Below are positions 43,768 through 51,657 of a stretch of DNA of 64,000 bases, one piece after another. Numbering within the stretch: the stretch's first letter is position 1; each line of letters starts with the position of its first letter. The position numbers and the translations under genes are program-made. The notes beneath the pieces were generated by a model. The model was not told the origin of the DNA, ran no database searches, and was given only the letters and a program-made list of their open reading frames with translations. The DNA is from Paraburkholderia largidicola. Its GTDB lineage: Bacteria > Pseudomonadota > Gammaproteobacteria > Burkholderiales > Burkholderiaceae. Where the stretch lies: contig NZ_AP023176.1 in the NCBI RefSeq assembly GCF_013426895.1, forward strand, positions 1,922,001 to 1,986,000, written 5' to 3'.

Positions 43768-44613
43768 TTATGCGGCGACGGTGCGTTGCTGCTGCTCGCC
43801 GAGTCCTTCGATACCGAGGCGCATCGTCTGCCCCGCGCGCAGATAGACGGGCTCGGGCTTGTGCCCCATGCCAACGCCCGGTGGCGTGCCCGTCGAGATT
43901 ACATCGCCCGGTTGCAGGCTCATGAAGCGGCTCAGGTATGAAACGATCTGCGCGACGTTGAAGATCATCGTGCTCGTGTTGCCGTTCTGAAAACGCTTGC
44001 CGTCCACTTCGAGCCACAGGCTCAGGCGCTGCGGGTCGGGGATTTCGTCGGCGGTGACGAGCCATGGGCCAATCGGGCCGAATGTGTCGCAGCCCTTGCC
44101 CTTGTCCCAGGTGCCGCCGCGCTCGATCTGGTATTCGCGTTCGGAGACATCGTTGACGACGCAATAGCCCGCGACGTGGCTGAGCGCTTCGCTTTCGTCG
44201 ATATACGTGCCGCCCTTGCCGATTACAACGCCCAGTTCGACTTCCCAGTCGGTCTTTTGCGAGCCGCGCGGAATGCGCACGTCGTCATTCGGACCGACGA
44301 CTGCCGAGGTCCACTTGCCGAACACGACCGGCTCGCTCGGTACGGGTAGATTCGATTCGGCCGCGTGGTCCGCGTAATTCAGTCCGATGCAGATGAACTT
44401 GCCGATGCGCCCCACGCACGCGCCGATGCGTTCTTCTGCAGAGACGATGGGCAGCGAGTCGATGTCGATCTGGCGCAGGCGTTCCAGCGATTCGGGCAAC
44501 AGCGTCGAGCCCGCGATATCGTCGATCACGCCAGACAGGTCGCGGGTTGCACCGTTGCGGTCGAGAATGCCGGGCTTTTCGTGACCCGGGGCGCCATATC
44601 GCAGCAATTTCAT
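43768..44613 (-). CDS. FAH-family hydrolase, probable 2,4-diketo-3-deoxy sugar-acid hydrolase
   Basis: Predicted 281-residue fumarylacetoacetate-hydrolase-fold enzyme. Metal ligands lie in the EVELGVVIGKGG region (Glu-x-Glu) and the downstream VVNDVSERE, with KGCDTFGPIGPWLVTADEI and PGDVISTGTPPGVGMG as family blocks. Such enzymes split 2,4-diketo-3-deoxy acids into pyruvate and glycolate or lactate. Sequences like this are often labelled ureidoglycolate lyase, but the SDR partner favours the sugar-acid role. GAGGA precedes the ATG. First gene of a two-gene unit with an inverted repeat (44641-44667) in its promoter. Confidence 0.83.
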   Translation of the reverse strand: MKLLRYGAPGHEKPGILDRNGATRDLSGVIDDIAGSTLLPESLERLRQIDIDSLPIVSAEERIGACVGRIGKFICIGLNYADHAAESNLPVPSEPVVFGKWTSAVVGPNDDVRIPRGSQKTDWEVELGVVIGKGGTYIDESEALSHVAGYCVVNDVSEREYQIERGGTWDKGKGCDTFGPIGPWLVTADEIPDPQRLSLWLEVDGKRFQNGNTSTMIFNVAQIVSYLSRFMSLQPGDVISTGTPPGVGMGHKPEPVYLRAGQTMRLGIEGLGEQQQRTVAA

Positions 44614-44640
44614 GTGATTCCTCGTTTCCAGTTGACTGAG

Positions 44641-44667
44641 CTACATTGCGTCTGCCGCACAATGTAG
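44641..44667. promoter_or_regulatory. Inverted repeat upstream of the FAH-SDR unit
   Basis: CTACATTG (44641-44648) pairs with CAATGTAG (44660-44667) over an 11-bp centre, 28 bp before the hydrolase start. The spacing fits a dimeric regulator site. Which regulator binds is unknown. Confidence 0.5.
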
Positions 44668-44753
44668 GGAAACGGGGCGGGGTTGAATAATGAAAGCTGC
44701 TGCGGGGGTGATAACTTCTGGTTATCCTCAGCCGATGTTGGCTGGCGGTTTGA

Positions 44754-45428
44754 TCACGAGATGATGGACAATCGATAAATATCCGCAGGGTTCAGGATGA
44801 ATTGCGGCGCTCCGTGACGCGCGGCGTTGAGCATGGCGTCGCCGATCACCGACGTCGTCAACACATGCTCCGGCCAAATGCGGCGTGCCAGAATCAGAAA
44901 CGGCTTCAGCACGACATACATCCACCGATACGCGGCGGTGCGCGACTGAATGCCGTCCTCAGGAATGATGGCGGCGGGCCGAAAAACCACGACTTGCCGA
45001 AACGCGAGCCGCTGCAATGCATTCTCGGTTTCTCCGCGGATACGGGCCCACATCGTCTTGCCCCGCTCACTGCTGTCCGCGCCGGCGCCCGACACGTACA
45101 CCATCGTCATCGCGGGACTCGCGCGCAGCAGTCGTTGCGCGACGTGGAGCGTGAGGTCGTAAGTCACTGCTCGGTATGCCGCCTCGGACATGCGGAAGGA
45201 CGACACACCCACGCAGAAAAAGCACGCATCGATGTTGGCGAAAAGGTCGCCCTCGGCTTGAAAGCGCTCCAGATGCGGCGTGATGACCACCTTGAGTCGC
45301 GGATCCTCGTAACCCTGTAGCGCGCGGCGGCCAATCACGATGATTTCGGTGACGTCGCGTGCTTTCAGACACGCACGCAATACGCCTTCGCCAACCATGC
45401 CCGTCGCGCCGATCAGAACAATACGCAT
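44754..45428 (-). CDS. NAD(P)-binding atypical SDR / epimerase-like protein
   Basis: Predicted 224-residue Rossmann-fold protein. N-terminal dinucleotide motif LIGATGMVGEGVLRACL (GATGxxG), then VIGRRAL and the FFCVGVSS and YVSGAGADSSERG segments resembling atypical SDRs of the HTATIP2/NAD-epimerase-like group. There is no classical YxxxK pair, so it may bind NADP(H) without being a standard dehydrogenase. Its ATG lies 3 bp after the stop of the upstream SDR gene, so it is co-transcribed with the SDR genes led by a TetR regulator. Confidence 0.72.
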   Translation of the reverse strand: MRIVLIGATGMVGEGVLRACLKARDVTEIIVIGRRALQGYEDPRLKVVITPHLERFQAEGDLFANIDACFFCVGVSSFRMSEAAYRAVTYDLTLHVAQRLLRASPAMTMVYVSGAGADSSERGKTMWARIRGETENALQRLAFRQVVVFRPAAIIPEDGIQSRTAAYRWMYVVLKPFLILARRIWPEHVLTTSVIGDAMLNAARHGAPQFILNPADIYRLSIIS

Positions 45429-45431
45429 CGT

Positions 45432-46289
45432 CTACTCCGTGGGCCATTGCGGCGATTCTGCGCCGAAATCGGCGGCGAGCGTCACCGCCTTCCAGCGCTG
45501 CATCGTCTCGCGGCGCGTGTGTTCTTCTGCTTCGACCACCTGCCATGCGTCCGAGCCCAACAGCAGCCGCGCGGGTAGCGTCGCACTCGACGTGAGCGCC
45601 ACGATCAGCCTCGCAACACGCTCGGGGTCGCCGACTTCATGGCCGACGTATGCATCGATCAACGCCTTGAAATCGCCCATCGATGCCTGGTAGTCTTGAG
45701 GAAGTTGCTGCAAGGTCGCGCGGGCCTCATGGCCCCACTCGGTACGCATGCCGCCCGGTTCGAGCGTGCAAATGCGAATCCCGAACGGCGCGACTTCCTT
45801 GCCGACCACATCGCTGAATCCGCCTACGGCCCATTTCGCCGCCTGATAAGCGGAGAGCCCCGGGCTGCTGATGCGCCCGCCCGCCGACGATACCTGAAAG
45901 ATGTCGCCGCCAGCCTGCGCACGCATCACCGGAATCGCTGCACGCGTGAGGTTGATCACGCCAAAGAGATTGGTCTCTATCTGCGCGCGAAAATCGTCGA
46001 CTGGCATGTGCTCGAAGGGCTGTATGTGGCCGTATCCAGCATTGTTGACCAGCACATCCAGGCGGTCGAAGCGGTGCAAGGCTTCAGCCACGGCCTCCTT
46101 CGCCTGCAACTCGTTCGTGACGTCCAGTTCGAACGTCGCGAGGCGCTTGCCGTACCGCGCCTGCAAATCCGAGAAGCGCGTGATGTCGCGCGCAGTGGCC
46201 AGCACGTTGGCGCCTGCCTCCAGCGCGGCTTCGAGAATGACACGGCCTAAACCGCGGGACGCACCGCTAATCACCCAGACTTTGGACAT
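45432..46289 (-). CDS. SDR-family oxidoreductase
   Basis: Predicted 285-residue short-chain dehydrogenase. Cofactor motif SGASRGLG (about 8-15), NNAGYG, active-site Ser in VSSAGG and YxxxK in SAYQAAKWA. It resembles the upstream SDR in length and arrangement (about 280 residues, C-terminal LLGSDAWQVVEAEEHTRRE). Substrate unknown. Middle gene of the TetR-SDR-SDR-epimerase cluster on the minus strand. Confidence 0.83.
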   Translation of the reverse strand: MSKVWVISGASRGLGRVILEAALEAGANVLATARDITRFSDLQARYGKRLATFELDVTNELQAKEAVAEALHRFDRLDVLVNNAGYGHIQPFEHMPVDDFRAQIETNLFGVINLTRAAIPVMRAQAGGDIFQVSSAGGRISSPGLSAYQAAKWAVGGFSDVVGKEVAPFGIRICTLEPGGMRTEWGHEARATLQQLPQDYQASMGDFKALIDAYVGHEVGDPERVARLIVALTSSATLPARLLLGSDAWQVVEAEEHTRRETMQRWKAVTLAADFGAESPQWPTE

Positions 46290-46335
46290 GATCGTTTAAT
46301 CCTTTGATATACGCTGTGATTTCGGAGGGAGATCC

Positions 46336-47181
46336 TCACTCGGGCATGAAGCCAGTCTTACCCTGGAACATCACCGATCCGGCGAGATCCTTTTGCGCTT
46401 GCAGCGCAGCCAGACTCCGGCTATAGCCCGCTTCGAGCACAGCGTAAGCATCGCCGCCGAGCACGGTGCGCAGCGGCGGCTCCGGCATCTGGCTGATCGT
46501 ATAGATTGCCTCGGCCATTTTCACCGGGTCGCCCGAAACACTGGTTTCACCGTGTTCCTCGAGCCATCGACGCAGCTTGCCAACCGCGCCGTCCTTGTAG
46601 GCGTCGAGTTCCGGCGTCCAGCGGATATTGGCCACGAAGCCCGTCTTGATGGAGCCAGGTTCGATAATGACGGTCTTGATACCGAACTCGGCAACCTCCT
46701 GGCTGACGGACTCGGCGAAACCCTCCAGACCGAACTTCGCAGCGTGATACAGCGAGCCTCCGGCGAACGCGGCACGTCCTCCGACACTGCTGACATGAAT
46801 GAACATGCCGCGCTTTCTGGCGCGCATCCCGCCGAGAAACGCACGCGTCATATGGATCGGCGCAAGCAGGTTCAGCGCGATCTGCTGCTGAATATCGGCC
46901 TCGCTCATTTCCTCCATCGCGCCGATCACCGCACCGCCTGCATTGTTGACCACGACGTCGACATCGGGATGGCGTGCCGCGGCCGCTTGAACCTGTTCGA
47001 GATCGGTCACGTCCACCGACTCCGCTTCGATCCGGTCCGGATACGCCTGCTGCAGTGTCCGCATTCCGTCGATACGACGCACCGCTGCAACCACCCGATG
47101 ACCCTGCGCCAGCACTTTTTCCGTGATGGCGAGCCCGAGCCCACCCGAGGCTCCCGAGATGAACCACTTCTGACTGGACAT
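46336..47181 (-). CDS. SDR-family oxidoreductase
   Basis: Predicted 281-residue short-chain dehydrogenase. Cofactor motif SGASGGLG, NNAGG, the Ser in HVSSVGG and YxxxK in SLYHAAKFG, with LGGDAYAVLEAGYSRSLAAL near the C-terminus paralleling the adjacent SDR, so the pair probably arose by duplication. Upstream lies an inverted repeat and the TetR gene. Such TetR-SDR groups often deal with aldehydes or quinones, but no substrate can be read here. Confidence 0.83.
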   Translation of the reverse strand: MSSQKWFISGASGGLGLAITEKVLAQGHRVVAAVRRIDGMRTLQQAYPDRIEAESVDVTDLEQVQAAAARHPDVDVVVNNAGGAVIGAMEEMSEADIQQQIALNLLAPIHMTRAFLGGMRARKRGMFIHVSSVGGRAAFAGGSLYHAAKFGLEGFAESVSQEVAEFGIKTVIIEPGSIKTGFVANIRWTPELDAYKDGAVGKLRRWLEEHGETSVSGDPVKMAEAIYTISQMPEPPLRTVLGGDAYAVLEAGYSRSLAALQAQKDLAGSVMFQGKTGFMPE

Positions 47182-47216
47182 GCCTTCTCCTTTAACGAAT
47201 CATGTAGCCACATATA

Positions 47217-47238
47217 AATGAGCGCCCAATCACTCATT
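47217..47238. promoter_or_regulatory. Candidate TetR operator before the SDR genes
   Basis: AATGAG (47217-47222) and CTCATT (47233-47238) form an inverted repeat with a 10-bp centre in the 71-bp gap between the tetR-like and SDR genes. A second dyad, ACTTG-CT-CAAGT (47845-47856), lies before the TetR gene itself. Both are plausible autoregulatory sites, unproven. Confidence 0.4.
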
Positions 47239-47252
47239 AATTACCTAAAAAA

Positions 47253-47822
47253 TTACGCTGTGATTGCGCGCCACAGAACGCGAAAGCCAAGCTTCCTTTG
47301 CAGCCGGGCGTCTTTGGGATGCCTCTCGATATGCTCGATCGTCGTATCGGCAATGTGCTCGATCAACGACGAGAGAAAGCTGATCGGCGCGCGGACCAGT
47401 ACGCCGTCGCGCACGCCATCCTGCATCATCTGGGCGACGGCCAGAAACGGCTCCATGCCCAGCGATCGCGTGTCGTCCGATATCTGCCCCGAACCCGCAA
47501 GCCGGGCGACAGCGAACCGCGCAGGCGGATTGGCGAGGCCCCAGCTCACATAACGTTCGAAGACGTGCTGCATGCGTTGCATATAATCGGCGTCCACAGG
47601 ATAGTCCGGCATCACCGCGCCGGCGAGGCCGCCTTTGAGGTGCAGATACAACTCCTGAAACAGCGCCTCCTTGCTCTCGAAGTACGTGAACAGGGTGCCC
47701 TCTGCGACGCCAGCGCGCCGCGCGATGCTCGCCGTAGTCGCCTGCACACCCAACTCTGCAACGGCTTGTGTCGCCGATTCCAACAGGGCGCTACGCTTTT
47801 CGGGACTTAACGGACGCGCCAT
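47253..47822 (-). CDS. TetR/AcrR-family regulator
   Basis: Predicted 189-residue repressor. N-terminal TetR HTH about 5-55 (RSALLESATQAVAELGVQAT, then TASIARRAGVAEGTLFTYFE), C-terminal helical ligand domain. ATG 47822 (MARPLSPEKR) chosen because family similarity starts there; the open frame to 47882 adds an unlikely leader. It lies at the head of a minus-strand group with two SDR genes and an epimerase-like gene and likely represses them. Dyads flank it on both sides. Confidence 0.86.
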   Translation of the reverse strand: MARPLSPEKRSALLESATQAVAELGVQATTASIARRAGVAEGTLFTYFESKEALFQELYLHLKGGLAGAVMPDYPVDADYMQRMQHVFERYVSWGLANPPARFAVARLAGSGQISDDTRSLGMEPFLAVAQMMQDGVRDGVLVRAPISFLSSLIEHIADTTIEHIERHPKDARLQRKLGFRVLWRAITA

Positions 47823-47959
47823 CGGCTGCCTTAAATGATTGATTACTTGCTCAAGTATAATCGTCTTTTTTGAGCGAGGCAAACGTGGGTGTCGTTCTCA
47901 TGCCGGGGCACCCGGGTCCTGCCTGCACGGTGATTGTCGCGCGTGCGAGCCGCTTGCCG

Positions 47960-48394
47960 TTATCCGACTTGCTCGGCAAGCCCGACGATGATGCCTTCGG
48001 GCCCACGAATATAGGCGAGCCGGTATGAGTTCTCGTAATTCATCCGGCCGATGAGTTCTGCGCCGTGTGCCTGCATCCGTGTTACGACCGCATCGATGTC
48101 CTCGACGGCAAACATGATGCGCCTGAGACCGAGAGCGTTCACTGGCGCCTCCACGGGTCCAAACCTGACCGCATCTGGCGTGTGAAATTTGTCCAGTTCA
48201 ATTCCCTGCCCGTCCGGAGTCCGCAGCATCGCGATGGTGGCCCGGACGTCTCCGAGCCCTATGAGGCTCCCGACAGAAGGCCCTTCAACCGTAGTTTGGC
48301 CCTCGAACGCGAGACCCAGCTCGATAAAGAATGCCATCACCGCTTCGAGATCGTCGACAACTATCAGGACGTTGTCCATTCGCTTGACTGTCAT
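47960..48394 (-). CDS. VOC-family (glyoxalase/bleomycin-resistance-like) protein
   Basis: Predicted 144-residue VOC-fold protein with two beta-alpha-beta-beta-beta modules: RMDNVLIVVDDLEAVMAFF at the start and GLRRIMFAVEDIDAVVTRM in the second half, ending RGPEGIIVGLAEQVG. Metal-site candidates include His and Glu at module ends (ELDKFHTP, PEGIIVGLAE). Such proteins are lyases, dioxygenases or resistance proteins; no specific role can be chosen. ATG 48394 with GAAGGA close upstream. It is co-oriented with the TetR-SDR group, 137 bp away. Confidence 0.75.
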   Translation of the reverse strand: MTVKRMDNVLIVVDDLEAVMAFFIELGLAFEGQTTVEGPSVGSLIGLGDVRATIAMLRTPDGQGIELDKFHTPDAVRFGPVEAPVNALGLRRIMFAVEDIDAVVTRMQAHGAELIGRMNYENSYRLAYIRGPEGIIVGLAEQVG

Positions 48395-48822
48395 GTCCTT
48401 CGGTCTCCCGTTCAACGGTGTCGTGCGTGTTGTGAATGAGCGTCCAGATAGAGCCGTGTGAATGATTTTACGGGGAAAAAGCCTATCCGGGCGCTGATCT
48501 CTCTGGGCGGCGTGTGCATCGCCGAAGCAAATAATTCGATTAACAATCAGCCGAACTTGTCGAGACATGACATACACATCTCTGGCATCGTTGCATTTCG
48601 AACGTTTTCCGCCGCTTTAGCTCTCCACCGCAGCAAACGATGGACGTCGATCTTCGCGATCCGACGTGCGAACGTAATTCAATTACAAGTCGCTGGGGAC
48701 TTCTCGTGAAAAGTCAACAAGCAACGACGAGACAAAAGCCCCAATTGTGTTATTCGGTGCGCAGAAGCATCAAATTCAGTCGTTATACCCACACAACTCG
48801 ATAAATTCACTCCGCAAGTTAG
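48395..48822. other. 428-bp gap, A+T-richer, start of an accessory patch
   Basis: No convincing gene: frames across it lack start signals and host codon use. The composition shifts to clearly more A+T from about 48,520 onward, marking the left edge of an accessory segment that continues to about 49,450. Holds the promoter of the VOC gene (-) and of the tandem-HTH gene (+). Confidence 0.55.
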
Positions 48823-49248
48823 ATGTCAAATCTGACGAAGCGTGAAGCACAGATCGTCGCATTGATTGCAGAAGGAAAACCAACCGCACACATTGCAGCA
48901 GAACTCCGGGTGACCGTGTTCACGGTCCAAAAACATCGAAGCAACATATCCAGAAAATTCGATTTGCACACATCGGCGCAACTCGTGTCGTTTTGCGTGT
49001 CTCGATCACCCGATGCCTCAACGCACGCCCCCGACTCAACAATGCTTTCACTGACCTCGCGTGAGGTCGGCATACTGCGCGAGCTGTCAAGAGGTCGAAC
49101 CAGTAAGGAAATTGGAAAAATCTTATGCATCAGCCACCGGACGGTCAGCAAGCACATTGAAAATATCAGAAAAAAAATCTCTCCCAATACGCTGGCGTCG
49201 CTAATCAGGATCGCAAACACTATTTCAAAACCTGATTTAGACGACTGA
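48823..49248 (+). CDS. Tandem LuxR-type HTH protein (two GerE domains, no sensor domain)
   Basis: Predicted 141-residue protein made almost only of two LuxR/GerE-type DNA-binding domains. Domain 1 is residues 4-60 (LTKREAQIVALIAEGKPTAH, then AELRVTVFTVQKHRSNI). Domain 2 is residues 77-133 (LTSREVGILRELSRGRTSKE, then LCISHRTVSKHIENIRKKI). Both keep the L-T-x-R-E start and the recognition helix pattern TVxKH. The known family normally has one such domain behind a receiver or ligand-binding domain, so a tandem stand-alone form is unusual. The gene is visibly A+T-rich with non-host codon choice, implying transfer. It lies 199 bp before the next gene in the same direction, which it may regulate. 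Confidence 0.8.
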   Translation: MSNLTKREAQIVALIAEGKPTAHIAAELRVTVFTVQKHRSNISRKFDLHTSAQLVSFCVSRSPDASTHAPDSTMLSLTSREVGILRELSRGRTSKEIGKILCISHRTVSKHIENIRKKISPNTLASLIRIANTISKPDLDD

Positions 49249-49339
49249 TCGGTTTCCATTTTTGCATCATCCAATGACGATTACCTAAATTCGGAAATAA
49301 TCCATCGCATTGGTATAAAAACGAAAATTTTGACCCTAC

Positions 49340-49355
49340 GTATTTCGAGTAATAC
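49340..49355 (+). promoter_or_regulatory. Small dyad upstream of the 351-residue protein gene
   Basis: GTATT (49340-49344) and AATAC (49351-49355) form a short inverted repeat with a 6-bp centre, close to a TATAAA-like element at 49314-49319. It could be a target for the tandem HTH protein, but the arms are short. Confidence 0.25.
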
Positions 49356-49447
49356 CCGAAGCCGATTTCAGGAACAACACTGAAGCCAGCGGCATCTTTT
49401 TCACGGTGTCGCCCATCAAGGGTTCATTTCTACCTCTGAGGCAAATC

Positions 49448-50503
49448 ATGAACTGGAATCGAGCTTTTACCGACTTATTGCGAAATGGGCGTCCCGCCTG
49501 CTGGGGCAACTGGACACTGTCGCCGAAACTGAAACCCGGGGCCGTCGGCATTATTACTCCGGACACCGGAGACTTCACGCTAGTCAAGGAAGAAACGCCG
49601 GGGATAACCGTCGCCACTCGCGATGTACCTAATCAGTGGAAGCTGTCGTCGAACAATGTCCATCGCAACGAAAGCAATGTAAAGCTGGATGGGTCGGGCA
49701 CCGACCCCGACACGGGCACGAAGGTCGAGGCGGGTGTCGAAGTCAAATGGGAATTCTCTTCGGTGGGGTCGATCGCTTCCGAATTCGGCATTGCGTGCGA
49801 ATCGTATATCGGCGATCTGACTGTGCTCACAAAGCCGGAAACGCTGAAGTGGTTAGCCGAACAGGCGCAATCTGTCAGCATGGGTTCAGGCGGCAATATC
49901 GCGCAAGGCTTTGGTGTCGTCACCAGTGCAATCTATGCACATAGCGGACTGAACGTTGGCTCTCAAGACAATGGGTCGTCGTTCTCGGTGACCGGGTCGG
50001 CAAGCGCAATTCACGACATGCTGGGTGGCGCTAACGGCAATGGCTCTTTCCTGTCGGTCAATCAAAGCAAGAGCGTCGATCAGCACATGTGGCCGTTTCA
50101 GGCCGAAAAACTCGCTGCAGGTCCGATCCCTGTCGCTTACACCGTTGCATCCTTCGACGGCAACCTTCTGATTCCGAACTGGATCACCCGGCTCGGCGCA
50201 TTCGAGATCTTCTTCAACAACCGGCCGGGATGCACCTACGTGACTCACATCCAGCTCGGTTACGACACGCCACAAGGGCGGCGCAACGACGAATTCTCAT
50301 TGACGGGTGGCGTATCGAAGACGGTCGGCAATATCCCGCTGAACGCGACAAATATCCAGGTGAACGTACGGTTTCAGGGCGTCATGAACAGCGACAACTA
50401 CAGCTTTAACTGGCCGAGCCCGCTCGGACAATGGCTGACGGGGCGTCGCGAGATCGAGATGACAGGTGTATGGCCTGGGCAGACGCATGCTCAGGAACGC
50501 TGA
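49448..50503 (+). CDS. Unrecognised beta-rich protein, gasdermin-like pore-former layout (351 aa)
   Basis: Not securely assigned. No signal peptide or hydrophobic helix. Two amphipathic, alternately hydrophobic/polar stretches are seen: residues 92-120 (KVEAGVEVKWEFSSVGSIAS) and 150-186 (IAQGFGVVTSAIYAHSGLNV and a Ser/Gly-rich return strand). A short helical linker (PETLKWLAEQAQ, 130-141) lies between them, and GPIPVAYTVASFDG follows at about 225-238. This order resembles the two membrane hairpins of gasdermin N-terminal domains. Residues 245-351 form a separate beta-rich part (THIQLGYDTPQG, NIQVNVRFQG). ATG 49448 has GAGG upstream. A 155-residue hydrophobic protein gene follows. A structural or lectin-like role remains possible. 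Confidence 0.35.
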   Translation: MNWNRAFTDLLRNGRPACWGNWTLSPKLKPGAVGIITPDTGDFTLVKEETPGITVATRDVPNQWKLSSNNVHRNESNVKLDGSGTDPDTGTKVEAGVEVKWEFSSVGSIASEFGIACESYIGDLTVLTKPETLKWLAEQAQSVSMGSGGNIAQGFGVVTSAIYAHSGLNVGSQDNGSSFSVTGSASAIHDMLGGANGNGSFLSVNQSKSVDQHMWPFQAEKLAAGPIPVAYTVASFDGNLLIPNWITRLGAFEIFFNNRPGCTYVTHIQLGYDTPQGRRNDEFSLTGGVSKTVGNIPLNATNIQVNVRFQGVMNSDNYSFNWPSPLGQWLTGRREIEMTGVWPGQTHAQER

Positions 50504-50614
50504 ACGCCACGACCTCGAGTTCCATCGTCAAACCACCAGATCGTGATGCCTTGCAGTTGCACACCAAGCTGCCGGTGAGTCACGTTCTGCAACATGCAAT
50601 CAAGGAGTGAAATC

Positions 50615-51082
50615 ATGAGAAAGCCCCCGCCGCTCAACCTCGGCAACGCCAACCCGGGTCAGAATGGCGTTGTCGATGCCCAGTTCCTTATAGCAGGCAT
50701 CAATCAGCAACTTGCCGCGCACACACCACCTCTAGGCGCTCTGCTGAAAACATTCACAGGAAACTTTCAGCAGTTGTCAAAGTGCGAAATGGGCACGCAA
50801 GCATTCCAGCAGAGCATCGCGGCACTACCACCTTGCTTCCTGAACCTTGCCGTAGCGTTGAACGATGGCAACGCGATCAACGCATTCATCAATGGCCCAG
50901 GCTGGGTTCAGATGACGACATGGCTAACGAACAACGTCCCCAACGTCGTCGTCCCGGGCGTAGTCGTCGGTCTCCTCTCCGCGTTGAGTCAGGCGCTAAG
51001 GCAAGGAAATATCGCGGCCGCGGATCATGCGGCGACGCAACTCTTGCAGCAGTTTCTTTTGCCGATTCTCGGCGTACTGTGA
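50615..51082 (+). CDS. Hydrophobic helical hypothetical protein (155 aa)
   Basis: Not recognised. The 155-residue product is mostly helical and rich in Ala, Leu, Gln and Asn, with a hydrophobic segment at about 108-126 (VPNVVVPGVVVGLLSALSQAL region) and an amphipathic C-terminus (AATQLLQQFLLPILGVL). Two Cys (CEMG, PPCFL) are present. AAGGAG lies 8 nt before ATG 50615. It follows the 351-residue protein gene by 111 bp in the same orientation, so a binding partner, chaperone or inhibitor of that protein is the first idea to test. Its stop overlaps a possible GTG start of the GNAT gene. Confidence 0.5.
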   Translation: MRKPPPLNLGNANPGQNGVVDAQFLIAGINQQLAAHTPPLGALLKTFTGNFQQLSKCEMGTQAFQQSIAALPPCFLNLAVALNDGNAINAFINGPGWVQMTTWLTNNVPNVVVPGVVVGLLSALSQALRQGNIAAADHAATQLLQQFLLPILGVL

Positions 51083-51099
51083 TAAGTGGTTCGTTCGCG

Positions 51100-51657
51100 A
51101 TGTTCGACGTCCTGCCCGACACGATCATCCATACGGATCGTGTCGCGTTGCGCCCGATAGTGCGTAACGACGTGTCGACCTTGGCGCGACTTCTATTCGA
51201 TCCTGCTGTACTTGTCTGGATGCCTGCATTGCGCATGATCGTGTCGATACACGATGCCGAAGCGCTCTTTGAAGCAGCGATTTCGATCGCTGGTCCGGAG
51301 CGCTTCGACTTCGTTGCGTCAAGGCGGCGGGACGGTGTTCCTATCGGAGAAGTCACCGTCCCAGCCTCAGGCGGCGAACTGGAATTCTGGCTTGCCTCTG
51401 AGTTCTGGGGACGAGGATACGCTACCGAAATCGTTTCATGCGTGCTGCGCTTACTCTATGCGAACGAAGCAATTGAACCGGTATTCGCGTGTGTGCATCG
51501 GGACAATATCGGTTCGCAACGCGTGCTTCAAAAAGCCGGCATGGAAGTGGCGGAAGCTTACTGGCACAGGTTTGAGGACGCAGAAAACCCGGTGCCCCTT
51601 TTTACGTATCGTGTCGATGTCATGCGTCATCCGAGAGCAGCGCTCGGTTGCGACTAA
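51100..51657 (+). CDS. GNAT-family N-acetyltransferase (RimJ/RimL-like)
   Basis: Predicted 185-residue acetyltransferase using acetyl-CoA. RimJ/RimL pattern: HTDRVALRPIVRNDVSTLARL, the beta4/beta5 segment ELEFWLASEFWGRGYATEIV with the pyrophosphate loop (R-G-Y-A-T), and VFACVHRDNIGSQRVLQKAGM. Substrate unknown (protein N-terminus or small molecule). ATG 51100 is used; GTG 51079 overlapping the stop of the preceding gene (GTGA) would give translational coupling and 7 more residues. If coupled, it belongs to the accessory operon starting at 49448. Confidence 0.82.
   Translation: MFDVLPDTIIHTDRVALRPIVRNDVSTLARLLFDPAVLVWMPALRMIVSIHDAEALFEAAISIAGPERFDFVASRRRDGVPIGEVTVPASGGELEFWLASEFWGRGYATEIVSCVLRLLYANEAIEPVFACVHRDNIGSQRVLQKAGMEVAEAYWHRFEDAENPVPLFTYRVDVMRHPRAALGCD

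Noticed and set aside
48912..48927. Palindrome GACCGTG-TT-CACGGTC inside the tandem-HTH gene
   Set aside because: It encodes a Val-Thr-Val repeat in the recognition helix and is more simply explained by the codons than as an operator.
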